The notes under the pieces were generated by a model, which had not been told where the DNA came from, did no database searches, and was given only the letters and a program-made list of their open reading frames with translations. From JAJAZB01 sp964244295 (GTDB lineage Bacteria; Bacteroidota; Bacteroidia; Cytophagales; Spirosomataceae), in the NCBI GenBank assembly GCA_964244295.1, contig CAXTIG010000007.1:62001-126000 (forward strand): DNA of 64,000 nucleotides, in the 5' to 3' direction. Position numbers and translations under genes: made by a program. Below, one piece after another: positions 14,598-22,609 of the stretch (positions are counted from its first letter, which is position 1; the number at the start of each line of letters is the position of its first letter).

Positions 14598-17348
14598 TCA
14601 CCCCTCCCCCGACCCCCGCTTCAACTCGTTCAATTTCAGCAACGCTTCGATGGGCGTCAGGGTATTGATGTCGAGTTTGGTCAGGGCATCGCGGAGTTGC
14701 GCCAGGCGCGGGTCGGCTTCCACCATCGCCACGTTGAGCGGTTTGGGTGCGTCGCGCAGGCGCTCGCCTTTCGCCTCGCCGAGGTGGTCTTTTTCAAGAT
14801 GAGCCAGAATTTCGGTCGAGCGCCGCACCACGCCGGGGGGCATTCCGGCCATTTGCGCGACGTGAATGCCGAAACTGTGTTCGGAGCCGCCGGGCTGGAG
14901 TTTTCGCATGAAAATCACCTTGTTGCCCGCTTCTTTCACCGATACGTTGAAATTTTTGATGCGTGGAAATTCCTCGGCCAGTTGGTTCAGTTCGTGGTAG
15001 TGCGTGGCGAAAAGCGTACGCGGGCGGGCGGTGGGGTGGTTGTGCAAAAATTCGGCGATGCTCCAGGCAATGCTCACGCCGTCGTAGGTGCTGGTGCCCC
15101 GCCCGATTTCGTCCATCAGCACCAGGCTGCGGTCGCTGAGGTTGTTGAGAATCGAAGCCGTTTCGGTCATTTCGACCATGAACGTACTTTCGCCCCGGCT
15201 CAGGTTGTCACTGGCTCCCACGCGGGTGAAAATTTTGTCCACCAACCCGATTTCGGCGGCGGCGGCGGGTACAAAACTGCCCATTTGTGCCATCAGCACG
15301 ATGAGCGCCGTTTGCCGCAGCAGGGCCGATTTCCCGGCCATGTTCGGGCCGGTGATGATGATGAGTTGCTGGGTTTCGTCGTCAAGAAATAAGTCGTTCG
15401 GCACGTAGGCTTCACCCGCCGGGAGTTGCTTTTCAATGACCGGGTGACGGCCTGCCGTGATGTCAAGCGTCCGGCTTTCGTTGAGCATGGGCCGCACGTA
15501 CTGGTTGCGGCGGGCGGTGCGGGCGAATCCGGCCAGGGCGTCGAGCACGGCCAGCACGCGGGCGTTTTGCTGAATCGGGGCGATGTACTCGGCGGCGGCC
15601 AGCACGAGGTCGTTGAAAAACTGGGATTCCATCGAAAAAATCCGCTCCTCCGCCGAGAGAATCTGGTCTTCGTATTCCTTCAGTTCGGGCGTGATGTAAC
15701 GCTCGGCGTTCACCAGGGTTTGCTTCCGAATCCAGTCGGGCGGTACGCGGCTTTTGTGGGCGTTGGTCACTTCGAGGTAGTAGCCGAACACCTTGTTGTA
15801 GGCCACTTTGAGCGAGCCAATGCCGGTTCGCTGGATTTCCCGGTTTTGCAAATCCACCAGAAAATCCTTGCCGGAGTAAGCGAGTTGGTGCAGCCGGTCG
15901 AGTTCGGGGTCCACGCCGCTGCGAATCATGTTGCCCAGGTTGGTCAGCAGGGGCACCTCCTCGCGGAGGGTGCTTTCGATGCGGTCGAGGAGTGATTCGC
16001 AGGGATTCAGTTGTTCGGCGTAGCGCCGGAGCACGGATTTGATGGCGGCTTGTGGGTCGCGGGCGGTGGCGTGTTCCTCATCGAGCGTCATCTGGTTCAC
16101 GTTGGCCGCCGCCAGTTGGCCCACCGCCAGTTGTTCCTGCAAGACGCTTTTCACCGGTCCGATGTGGCTCAGGGCTTTTTTCAGCGCCAGCAACTCGCGG
16201 GGATTGATGCGGCCCACGGCCACTTTCGAGATGAGTCGCTCCAAATCGCCGATTTGCCGGAAGCGCTGTTCGAGGGCTTCGGCCAATTCCGGCTGGTCCA
16301 CAAAAAACTGGACGGTGTCGAGGCGCTCTTCGATGGGGCGGCGGTCTTTGAGCGGCAACACGAGCCACTTGCGCAGCAGCCGCGCGCCCATCGGCGTGAC
16401 GGTGTGGTCGAGCACGTCGATGAGCGGTACGCCACCTTCCGCCGACGATTGGAGCAGTTCGAGGTTGCGAATCGTGAACTTGTCGAGCCACACGTACTTG
16501 TCTTCCTCCAGTCGCCCCAGCCGCACGATGTGGCCCAGCCGCTTGTGCTCGGTCACCTGGAGGTAGTGCAGAATCACCCCCGCCGCCACGATGCCCGCCG
16601 AGAGACTTTCCACACCAAAGCCTTTCAGCGAAGCCGTTTTAAATTGATTGGTGAGCAGCGGGTAGGCGAAATCGTGGGTAAAGGCCCAGTCGTCGAGGGC
16701 GTAGGTGTTCCACTTATCGCCGAAAAAGCCGAGGAGTTCCGAGCGGTTTTTCTTGCAAAACAACACCTCGGCGGGGCTGAAACTCTGGAGCAGTTTCTCC
16801 ACGTAAGCGGCGTTGCCCTGGGTGGTCAGGAATTCGCCGGTCGAAGCGTCGAGGAAGGCGATGCCGAGGAGGTCTTTCTGGAAATGAATGGCGGCGAGGT
16901 AGTTGTTGCGCCGCACGTCGAGCACGGTATCGTTGAACGACACGCCCGGCGTGACCAACTCGGTCACGCCGCGCTTGACGATGCCTTTGGCAAAAGCCGG
17001 GTCTTCCAATTGGTCGCAGATGGCGACCCGCTCGCCCGCCCGGACGAGCTTGGGCAAATACGTGTCGAGCGAGTGGTGGGGAAATCCCGCCAGGGGCGTG
17101 TCTTCGGCCCCGCCGTTGTGGCGTTTGGTGAGGGTGATACCGAGAATCCGGCTGGCTTTCACGGCATCATCACCGAAGGTTTCGTAAAAATCACCGACGC
17201 GGAAGAGGAGCAATGCGCCGGGGTACTTGGCTTTAATCTGGTTGTACTGGCGGTTGAGCGGGGTATCTTTCGGGGTCGCTTTGCTCGTCGGATTAGAAGA
17301 AGGTCGGGCCAAAATCGTGGGGGAGTTTTTCGCGTAAAGTAGAATCAA
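14598..17348 (-). CDS. mutS: DNA mismatch repair protein MutS
   Basis: 916 residues, slightly longer than typical because of a variable N-terminal extension of about 30 residues before the conserved YNQIKAKYPGALLLFRVGDFYETF. That segment holds the mismatch-reading Phe-x-Glu motif (FYETF) of domain I. The Walker A motif GPNMAGKS is near residue 667, followed by the Walker B/D-loop region LVLMDEIGRGTSTYDG and the His switch FATHYHEL. MutS recognises base mismatches and small loops and recruits MutL. It stands alone, flanked on both sides by long palindromes. Confidence 0.97.
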   Translation of the reverse strand: MILLYAKNSPTILARPSSNPTSKATPKDTPLNRQYNQIKAKYPGALLLFRVGDFYETFGDDAVKASRILGITLTKRHNGGAEDTPLAGFPHHSLDTYLPKLVRAGERVAICDQLEDPAFAKGIVKRGVTELVTPGVSFNDTVLDVRRNNYLAAIHFQKDLLGIAFLDASTGEFLTTQGNAAYVEKLLQSFSPAEVLFCKKNRSELLGFFGDKWNTYALDDWAFTHDFAYPLLTNQFKTASLKGFGVESLSAGIVAAGVILHYLQVTEHKRLGHIVRLGRLEEDKYVWLDKFTIRNLELLQSSAEGGVPLIDVLDHTVTPMGARLLRKWLVLPLKDRRPIEERLDTVQFFVDQPELAEALEQRFRQIGDLERLISKVAVGRINPRELLALKKALSHIGPVKSVLQEQLAVGQLAAANVNQMTLDEEHATARDPQAAIKSVLRRYAEQLNPCESLLDRIESTLREEVPLLTNLGNMIRSGVDPELDRLHQLAYSGKDFLVDLQNREIQRTGIGSLKVAYNKVFGYYLEVTNAHKSRVPPDWIRKQTLVNAERYITPELKEYEDQILSAEERIFSMESQFFNDLVLAAAEYIAPIQQNARVLAVLDALAGFARTARRNQYVRPMLNESRTLDITAGRHPVIEKQLPAGEAYVPNDLFLDDETQQLIIITGPNMAGKSALLRQTALIVLMAQMGSFVPAAAAEIGLVDKIFTRVGASDNLSRGESTFMVEMTETASILNNLSDRSLVLMDEIGRGTSTYDGVSIAWSIAEFLHNHPTARPRTLFATHYHELNQLAEEFPRIKNFNVSVKEAGNKVIFMRKLQPGGSEHSFGIHVAQMAGMPPGVVRRSTEILAHLEKDHLGEAKGERLRDAPKPLNVAMVEADPRLAQLRDALTKLDINTLTPIEALLKLNELKRGSGEG

Positions 17349-17374
17349 AAATAGCGAAAATTGCCGGGGCGAGC

Positions 17375-17495
17375 AAGCAACCCTGACAGCGGCCAGCGGC
17401 CCCGTCAGGGTTGCGTGTTTGCCGGATAACCGAACTTCTGCTAACGACCAGCCAGCAACCGCTGACAGGGCCGCTGGCCGCTGTCAGGGTTGCTT
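17375..17495. repeat. Palindromic repeat overlapping the 3' end of pgeF
   Basis: 34-bp arms (17375-17408 and 17462-17495, 1 mismatch) contain CCCTGACAGCGGCCAGCGG. The right arm includes the last four codons and the TGA stop of pgeF (17484-17486). Confidence 0.93.
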
Positions 17496-18230
17496 CACCC
17501 CAATCACCGATATCATTCGACCCGTGGTTCCCCGTTCCAGCCGGTGCGAAAAGTAGTTGGCGTTGTGGGTCACGGTCGAAAACGGGGAGATTTCTACCTG
17601 GCGTTCGGGAATCCCGAAGGCGTGTAGTTGCGCCGCATTCGCCGCTTTCAAATCCACGAAAAACTTCTGGGTCGCGTTGTCAAGCCGTTTAAAATCATCG
17701 GTGAAATGGTCGGCCACGTCGTCCCCGACTTCAAAACTGCCCACGTCGATGCAGGTGCCTACGTAAGCGAAGCAATCCGTGCCCTGGGTGCCAAAACGGG
17801 TGGTCATCGCGGCCAACGTCTTCGCCACAATGCTCGCCGCCGTGCCCCGCCAACCGGCATGGATGGCGGCGACGGCATCATTTTTCGAATCAAAAACCAG
17901 AATCGGCGTGCAGTCGGCCACGCTTACGGCTACGAATACGCCCGGCCGGTCGGTGATGAGCGCGTCGTAACCCTCGCGGTGGCCGGGCGAGTCGGCGTAG
18001 AAAATTCGCTCGCCGTGGACTTGGAACGAGTTGGCAACCTGGCCGGTATCGATGCCCAGCCCGTTGAAGAAGCGGCGGCGGTTTTCAAGCACGTTTTCGT
18101 GCGCGTCGCCGGTGGACAGGCCGAGGTTGAGGGAAGCAAACGGAGCTGGGCTAACGCCCCCGTGCCGGGTGCTTTCAGCGGCGACGAGGTGGAGGAATTG
18201 GGCGAAGAGGGCGGGTATTTGGAAAGTCAA
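17484..18230 (-). CDS. pgeF: Peptidoglycan editing factor PgeF (YfiH/LACC1 family)
   Basis: 248 residues, normal length. Conserved blocks are STRHGGVSPAPFASLNLG, QVHGERI, VSVADCTPI and AIHAGWRGT; these carry the His/Cys/His residues that bind copper or zinc in this family. Enzymes of the family were called multicopper oxidases, act as purine nucleoside phosphorylases or adenosine deaminases, and in E. coli remove wrong amino acids from cell-wall precursors. The exact role here is inferred from the family. The last residues VKQP and the stop codon are supplied by a palindromic repeat. Confidence 0.9.
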   Translation of the reverse strand: MTFQIPALFAQFLHLVAAESTRHGGVSPAPFASLNLGLSTGDAHENVLENRRRFFNGLGIDTGQVANSFQVHGERIFYADSPGHREGYDALITDRPGVFVAVSVADCTPILVFDSKNDAVAAIHAGWRGTAASIVAKTLAAMTTRFGTQGTDCFAYVGTCIDVGSFEVGDDVADHFTDDFKRLDNATQKFFVDLKAANAAQLHAFGIPERQVEISPFSTVTHNANYFSHRLERGTTGRMISVIGVKQP

Positions 18231-18238
18231 GGGTTAGA

Positions 18239-18325
18239 GGGTTTGAAGGGGTTTGAAGTTTGAAAAGGTAAAAGTACACGCTTCGAACGTGCCCCCCTTT
18301 TCAAACCTCAAACCCTTTCAAACCC
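18239..18325. repeat. Palindromic intergenic repeat between a DUF3592 gene and pgeF
   Basis: 30-bp arms (18239-18268 and 18296-18325, 2 mismatches) of the type GGGTTTGAAGGGG...; it starts 9 nt upstream of pgeF and ends 3 nt short of the stop of the preceding gene. Confidence 0.88.
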
Positions 18326-18327
18326 TG

Positions 18328-18729
18328 TCAGGCTAAAAACGTCGCGCTCAGCACGAAGCAGACCGCGCCCAGAAAATACAACACCGACGGACTCAGGCCC
18401 GGCGCGGCGGTGGGGCCGAAAGCGGCTTCGCGGGGGTTGTGCGGGTTGTAGCGCACGTACACCCACTCGCCCGTTTCGAGGGGTTCGTCGGTGCCCGAAC
18501 GGGCTTGTTTGCGAATGGACCGGCCATTGACCAGAAACAGCACCGTCGGGAAATACCAGGGTTGTTCGCGGTCGGCGTCGGCGCGGTCGTACTGTTTGCG
18601 CACCTCCACCACGATACCCTCCGTCAGGGCCGACTCGTGAAGCCAGCGCCGCCGCCAGCGGCTGCGGTACCAGCCTGCCGTGAGCAGGGCGAAGGCACCG
18701 AGTAAGAAAAGAAGGAAAAACGCTTCCAT
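18328..18729 (-). CDS. DUF3592-type membrane protein (paralogue 1)
   Basis: 133 residues. An N-terminal membrane segment (about 3-20) is followed by a basic stretch (RSRWRRRW), a beta domain with PTVLFLVNGRSI and VYVRYNPHNPREAAFGP, and a C-terminal membrane segment (about 112-132). The Y-N-P-x-N-P motif is typical of DUF3592 proteins. No enzymatic role is known. A longer paralogue sits 1.4 kb away at 20087-20548. The 260 nt between this gene and the next one hold nothing I can identify. Confidence 0.8.
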   Translation of the reverse strand: MEAFFLLFLLGAFALLTAGWYRSRWRRRWLHESALTEGIVVEVRKQYDRADADREQPWYFPTVLFLVNGRSIRKQARSGTDEPLETGEWVYVRYNPHNPREAAFGPTAAPGLSPSVLYFLGAVCFVLSATFLA

Positions 18730-18989
18730 GATTCTGATTGATTGGGACGTTGAAAACTTGTTTCCGCTTCAACGTCTTCACCCTTAAAAAGTTGGGCCGA
18801 TTTAGCGAACGGTAAAACCGGCTCCTCTCTAAAAATCATCCCGTCTGAAGGGTTTGTAACGAAAATCATTCCGAACCCGGTGTTGGCCCCCCCAATTGCC
18901 CGAAAAATGTACGGCAAATCCAGTTTCAGGGCTTTTTTGAAAGCGGTTTATTCGTGAAAAAATCTTTTTTCAATTCAAAAAATCAGGGT

Positions 18990-19703
18990 TCATTCGGTTT
19001 CTCGGCCCCGTGTTTCTGCGTTTTGAAAGTAATCGCAGTTCTCCCGAAGCACACACTGCCCGCACGCCGGACGGCTCCAGAAACACACCCGCTGGCCGTG
19101 CCAGTAAAAGTGCTTGTGAAAGTTGAAGAGGATTTTTGGCTCCGCCGGGAGCATGGCCAACAGCAGAGCGTGTGCTTTTTCAGCGGAGGTTTTCATCGAA
19201 ATCACCCCCAGCCGTTGCGTGACCCGGTGAACGTGCGTATCGACGGGCAACACAGGTTTTTGAAAATTAAAAAGCAGCACTAACGTGGCTGTTTTCAGCC
19301 CCACGCCGGGGAGGGCGGTGAGCCAGGCCATCGCTTCGGCGGTAGAGTATTCACGCAAAAAATCGAGGTTGGCCTCGCCGCGTTCGGTCAGGATTCGGGT
19401 CAAAATCTGCTGAATCCACGGGGCTTTCACCTCGGGGTAACGACTGGTCTGAATTGCTTCGATCAACTCAGCCAGCGGCGCATCGCGCACGGCTTCCCAA
19501 GCAGGGAATTGCTCGTGCATCCGGCGGTAGGCGGTTACTTCGTCGGCGTGGGTCGTCCGGTGCGATAGCACCGTGGCGATAAGCTCGTGCATCGGGTCTA
19601 GCCGCGCGTAAATCTCCTGCTCGCCGTACGCTTCCTGGAGGCGGAGGTGCGCTTGCCAGGCTTTTTCGGCGGCCACGGGGCGGAGGAGTTGCGGGATCGT
19701 CAT
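18990..19703 (-). CDS. Endonuclease III-like DNA glycosylase (HhH-GPD)
   Basis: 237 residues. The start at 19703 removes an unconserved extension; the domain begins soon after (EIYARLDPMHELIATVLSHRTT). The helix-hairpin-helix ALPGVGLKTATL carries the catalytic Lys, and PVDTHVHRV the catalytic Asp. The C-terminal C-x6-C-x2-C-x5-C cluster (CFWSRPAC..C..C) binds a [4Fe-4S] centre. Such enzymes excise oxidised pyrimidines. A second endonuclease III-type gene lies at 43858-44520. The usual LSAQ/TD start of E. coli Nth is replaced by LSHRTT here, so the substrate range may differ. Confidence 0.88.
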   Translation of the reverse strand: MTIPQLLRPVAAEKAWQAHLRLQEAYGEQEIYARLDPMHELIATVLSHRTTHADEVTAYRRMHEQFPAWEAVRDAPLAELIEAIQTSRYPEVKAPWIQQILTRILTERGEANLDFLREYSTAEAMAWLTALPGVGLKTATLVLLFNFQKPVLPVDTHVHRVTQRLGVISMKTSAEKAHALLLAMLPAEPKILFNFHKHFYWHGQRVCFWSRPACGQCVLRENCDYFQNAETRGRETE

Positions 19704-19738
19704 CAGGAAACGGGGTTGGTTCGTTCCCTGAAAAAAAA

Positions 19739-19769
19739 CGTGCCCTTTTCCCGGGTGGAAAAGGGCACG
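19739..19769. terminator. Terminator hairpin
   Basis: GTGCCCTTTTCC pairs with GGAAAAGGGCAC around CGGGT, with an A-run on the left that is a T-run for minus-strand transcripts. It ends the small membrane-protein transcript before the glycosylase gene. Confidence 0.8.
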
Positions 19770-19794
19770 AATGCGTCGTAGGTAAGGCAGACCG

Positions 19795-19977
19795 TCAGTG
19801 CGAATCGGCGTGGTCGGCGTTGTAGTAGGCCACGAAGGCCGAACCGATGAGGATAATTCCCAGCACAAACGTGAGGATGTCACCGAAAATCCAAAGGACC
19901 AGGGCGAAAAGCAGGAACACGGCAATGAGGGCGTTGCCGGAAAGAGTCTTCGAATCGGAGTGATGCGTGTTGTCCAT
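19795..19977 (-). CDS. Small two-helix membrane protein
   Basis: 60 residues from the ATG at 19977. The polar head MDNTHHSDSKTLSG is followed by two hydrophobic segments (about 16-32 and 34-50) and a His/Asp tail. No family is recognised. It has its own terminators on both sides, which supports a short single-gene transcript. Confidence 0.7.
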   Translation of the reverse strand: MDNTHHSDSKTLSGNALIAVFLLFALVLWIFGDILTFVLGIILIGSAFVAYYNADHADSH

Positions 19978-20041
19978 GCGTGGAAAACGAATTGGGGTGA
20001 AAACGGACCGGCAAGTTCGGCATTCCCCGTAAAACAAAAAA

Positions 20042-20064
20042 GCCAGGCCTTTACTCGGCCTGGC
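20042..20064 (-). terminator. Terminator of the DUF3592 paralogue 2 transcript
   Basis: The GCCAGGCC/GGCCTGGC stem (20042-20049 with 20057-20064) is followed on the minus strand by a T-run (the A-run at about 20034-20041). Confidence 0.8.
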
Positions 20065-20086
20065 CTTTCTATAAAAACGAAACAGG

Positions 20087-20548
20087 TTAAAGCAAAATCG
20101 CTGCGCCAAGCAACAGGCTGAGGCAGCTTACAATGAAAAATGCCTTGGGGTTCATCATCGGCACCGGCTGCGGACCAAACACGACTTCGCTGGGGTTGGT
20201 CGGGTTGTAGCGCACCGGCACCGTTTCGCCGACCCGGAAGGCTTGCTCAGTACCTTCTTCGGCTTGTTTCTCGAACCGTTTGCCGTTGACGTTGAACATC
20301 ACCTTCGGAAAATAGAACGGATTCAAACCGCGCTGGTCGTCGCGGGCGTGTTTCTTGAGCACGTCCACCACGGTGCCCTGGGCCATCACCGAGTGCGCGA
20401 GCCATTCGCGGCGGCGGTTAACCCAATAAAAACCGGCTACCAGAAAGGCCCCGGCTAATCCGATGAATAAAATCGAAACCGAAGGACTGATTTCCAGCGT
20501 ACCGCCACCCGGCATCGACATGGCGTATAAAATTGAAGTGAGTTGCAT
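20087..20548 (-). CDS. DUF3592-type membrane protein (paralogue 2)
   Basis: 153 residues with a membrane segment at about 24-43, the basic spacer NRRREW, a central beta domain (FPKVMFNVNGKRFEKQAEEGTE), the VRYNPTNPSEVVFGPQ motif, and a C-terminal membrane segment. It has the same architecture as the protein at 18328-18729, which indicates an old duplication. It may act as a membrane-anchored binding domain, but no activity is known. Translation could also begin at the internal Met codons near residues 9-11. Confidence 0.8.
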   Translation of the reverse strand: MQLTSILYAMSMPGGGTLEISPSVSILFIGLAGAFLVAGFYWVNRRREWLAHSVMAQGTVVDVLKKHARDDQRGLNPFYFPKVMFNVNGKRFEKQAEEGTEQAFRVGETVPVRYNPTNPSEVVFGPQPVPMMNPKAFFIVSCLSLLLGAAILL

Positions 20549-20966
20549 GAAATTTGGTTTTTAGTTTACTGAGGAGAGCGTTCCGCGTTTGGAGCGACCG
20601 TGTTGACAACCCAAAATTGAGGCTAAGTATTCAGATAATCAAAACCTTAGCGTAGAGAGTGAAAGAGGGTCAGGTTTGAAAACGAAGATTATTTGGCGGG
20701 AAAAAGGATAAAAACTGCGGGTAAAAGTTTCATTTTCCTTGAAATCACCGCTTCTTTTTCCGAAACAGATAAAAAGAGGTTTCAAAATAGCCCCAAAAAA
20801 AGTTTTAAAAATTTTGGGGAAATTTTAGGGCAGTTTTAATAAAAAGTCCGATTCCAAAGCCCTGGCGGAAGGCAGGGAGGCAGAAGTACCAAAGAATCAC
20901 TGGTCAACTGACCCGATTGGCTTGAATTCAGGTACTTTCGGAGCCGATTACCTTCAACAACTTCGA
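20549..20966. other. 418-nt divergent intergenic region, AT-rich in its centre
   Basis: No gene seen. The stretch 20690-20860 is clearly more AT-rich than its surroundings, with A and T runs. It is upstream of both the DUF3592 gene (-) and the M81 gene (+), so it should carry promoters for both. No consensus TAnnTTTG could be fixed with confidence. Confidence 0.5.
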
Positions 20967-22466
20967 ATGCCGCTGCCGCGCAAGAAAATTCTTTACGTTG
21001 AACTCCAGCAGGAAACCAATTCTTTCTCGCCCCTGCGTACCACGCTTACGGATTTCTCCCACCTGATCTTGCTCTACGGCGCGGAAGTGGAACCCGTGGC
21101 GCGTCGCACCCGCTACCAGTTGCACGGCTTTTACCAGGCTTACGACCAGCACGGTCGGGACGACATCGACGTGGTGCCGGTGTTTAGCGCCTGGGCCACC
21201 TCCGGCGGACCGCTGACGGTGGAAACCTGGGCGCATTTTCTGGAAAAGATTGAAAATGCGCTCCGTCAACACGCCGACGTGGCCGGGCTGTACGTCTCGC
21301 TGCACGGGGCAATGGCCGTAGAAGGCAGCATTACCGACGCCGAAGGGACGTTGCTGGAATGGCTGCGCGCGCGCGTCGGGCCGAACGTCGTCCTCGGTGT
21401 TTCACTCGACTTGCACGCCAACCTGACCCGCCGTATGGTTGAAAATTCCACGTTTATCCTCGCCTACCACACCAATCCCCACCGCGACCACGTCCGGCTG
21501 GGTTACCAGGCCACTAAACTGCTGTTTGACACCGTTCACGGACGCGTCAACCCCACGATGGCCTGGCGAAAACTACCAATTTTAAAGGGCGGCGGGTTCA
21601 ACATCGACTTCCTGGCTCCGATGCGGGGCATTTTTCGGCGAATGAAAAGCATGGAGCGCCAACCCGGCGTGCTGGCCGTGACCCTACTGATGGTTCACAT
21701 CTGGCTCGACGATCCCGAACTGGGCTGGGCCGTCACCGTGGTGACCGACCAAGACCCTGCCCTGGCCGAACGCCTCGCCGACGAACTGGCCGACCGCGCT
21801 TGGGCGGTACGTCGGCACCGGCACCCGGCCCCCGACACGCCCGAAACGGCGCTGGCGAAACTACGGCGCAACCGCTGGCGGCTCCGGGCGGGCACGGCGG
21901 TGTTCTGCGACGCCTCCGACGCCGTGGCCGCCGGGGCGGCGGGCGAAAACACGCACCTCCTGAAAATTTTGTCGGAACAAGCCCCCGACCTGACGACGTA
22001 CATCCCCATCCGTGACGAAGCCGCCGTGGCTGAGTTGCGGACGGTGCCCGTCGGGGAAATTTGGCGCGGCACGCTGGGTGGGCGGCTCGATACGCGCTTC
22101 AACGCGCCGCTGCCGTTTGAAGGAACGGTGCTGAGTCACCACGAAATGGAGGATGCCGGGCCGGTGGTGAAGGAAACCGGGCGGGTAACGGTGCTGCGGC
22201 AAAACGGGACGCACGTCATCGTGACCGAGCGGGCCAACCCGGTGTTCCGACCCCAGTTTTTTACGAGCCTGGGCCTGAGCGTGTGGAAAGCCGATGCGGT
22301 GGTGGTGAAGAATATTTTTCCGTTCCGCTATTTTTTCCTGCCCTACAACCGGCTCACCCTCAACGTAGTGACACCGGGCGTGACGCTCATCGACGTGTTC
22401 GGATTGGGTTACGAACGGATTCCCCGGCCTATTTTTCCGCTGGATGAGGTGGCGGATTGGCGGTGA
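20967..22466 (+). CDS. M81 family metallopeptidase (MlrC/microcystinase C-like)
   Basis: 499 residues from the ATG at 20967. The N-terminal DUF1485-type domain starts KKILYVELQQETNSFSP and includes LYVSLHGAMAVEG, SLDLHANLT and AYHTNPHRDH, the likely metal-binding Asp/His residues. The C-terminal domain (about 310-490) starts GTAVFCDASDAVAAGAAGEN and ends VDVFGLGYERIPRP. MlrC linearises small peptides after microcystin opening in Sphingomonas, but most members have unknown substrates. It is an isolated gene; its stop is followed by a family-A palindrome. Confidence 0.9.
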   Translation: MPLPRKKILYVELQQETNSFSPLRTTLTDFSHLILLYGAEVEPVARRTRYQLHGFYQAYDQHGRDDIDVVPVFSAWATSGGPLTVETWAHFLEKIENALRQHADVAGLYVSLHGAMAVEGSITDAEGTLLEWLRARVGPNVVLGVSLDLHANLTRRMVENSTFILAYHTNPHRDHVRLGYQATKLLFDTVHGRVNPTMAWRKLPILKGGGFNIDFLAPMRGIFRRMKSMERQPGVLAVTLLMVHIWLDDPELGWAVTVVTDQDPALAERLADELADRAWAVRRHRHPAPDTPETALAKLRRNRWRLRAGTAVFCDASDAVAAGAAGENTHLLKILSEQAPDLTTYIPIRDEAAVAELRTVPVGEIWRGTLGGRLDTRFNAPLPFEGTVLSHHEMEDAGPVVKETGRVTVLRQNGTHVIVTERANPVFRPQFFTSLGLSVWKADAVVVKNIFPFRYFFLPYNRLTLNVVTPGVTLIDVFGLGYERIPRPIFPLDEVADWR

Positions 22467-22477
22467 CTATTTTCACT

Positions 22478-22599
22478 GTCATCCAGAGCGCAGCGAAGGA
22501 CCTCGTTGGAGGACCGAGTGGCTGGATAGTAACCCAGCAGTAGCCCGGTTCCGACTATTCGGCAGTTCAACGAGGTCCTTCGCTGCGCTCTGGATGACA
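22478..22599. repeat. Palindromic intergenic repeat, family A (copy 3)
   Basis: Perfect 32-bp arms (22478-22509 and 22568-22599) beginning TGTCATCCAGAGCG, around a 58-nt centre. It sits between two convergent gene ends. Confidence 0.96.
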
Positions 22600-22609
22600 A
22601 CCAACTGGG

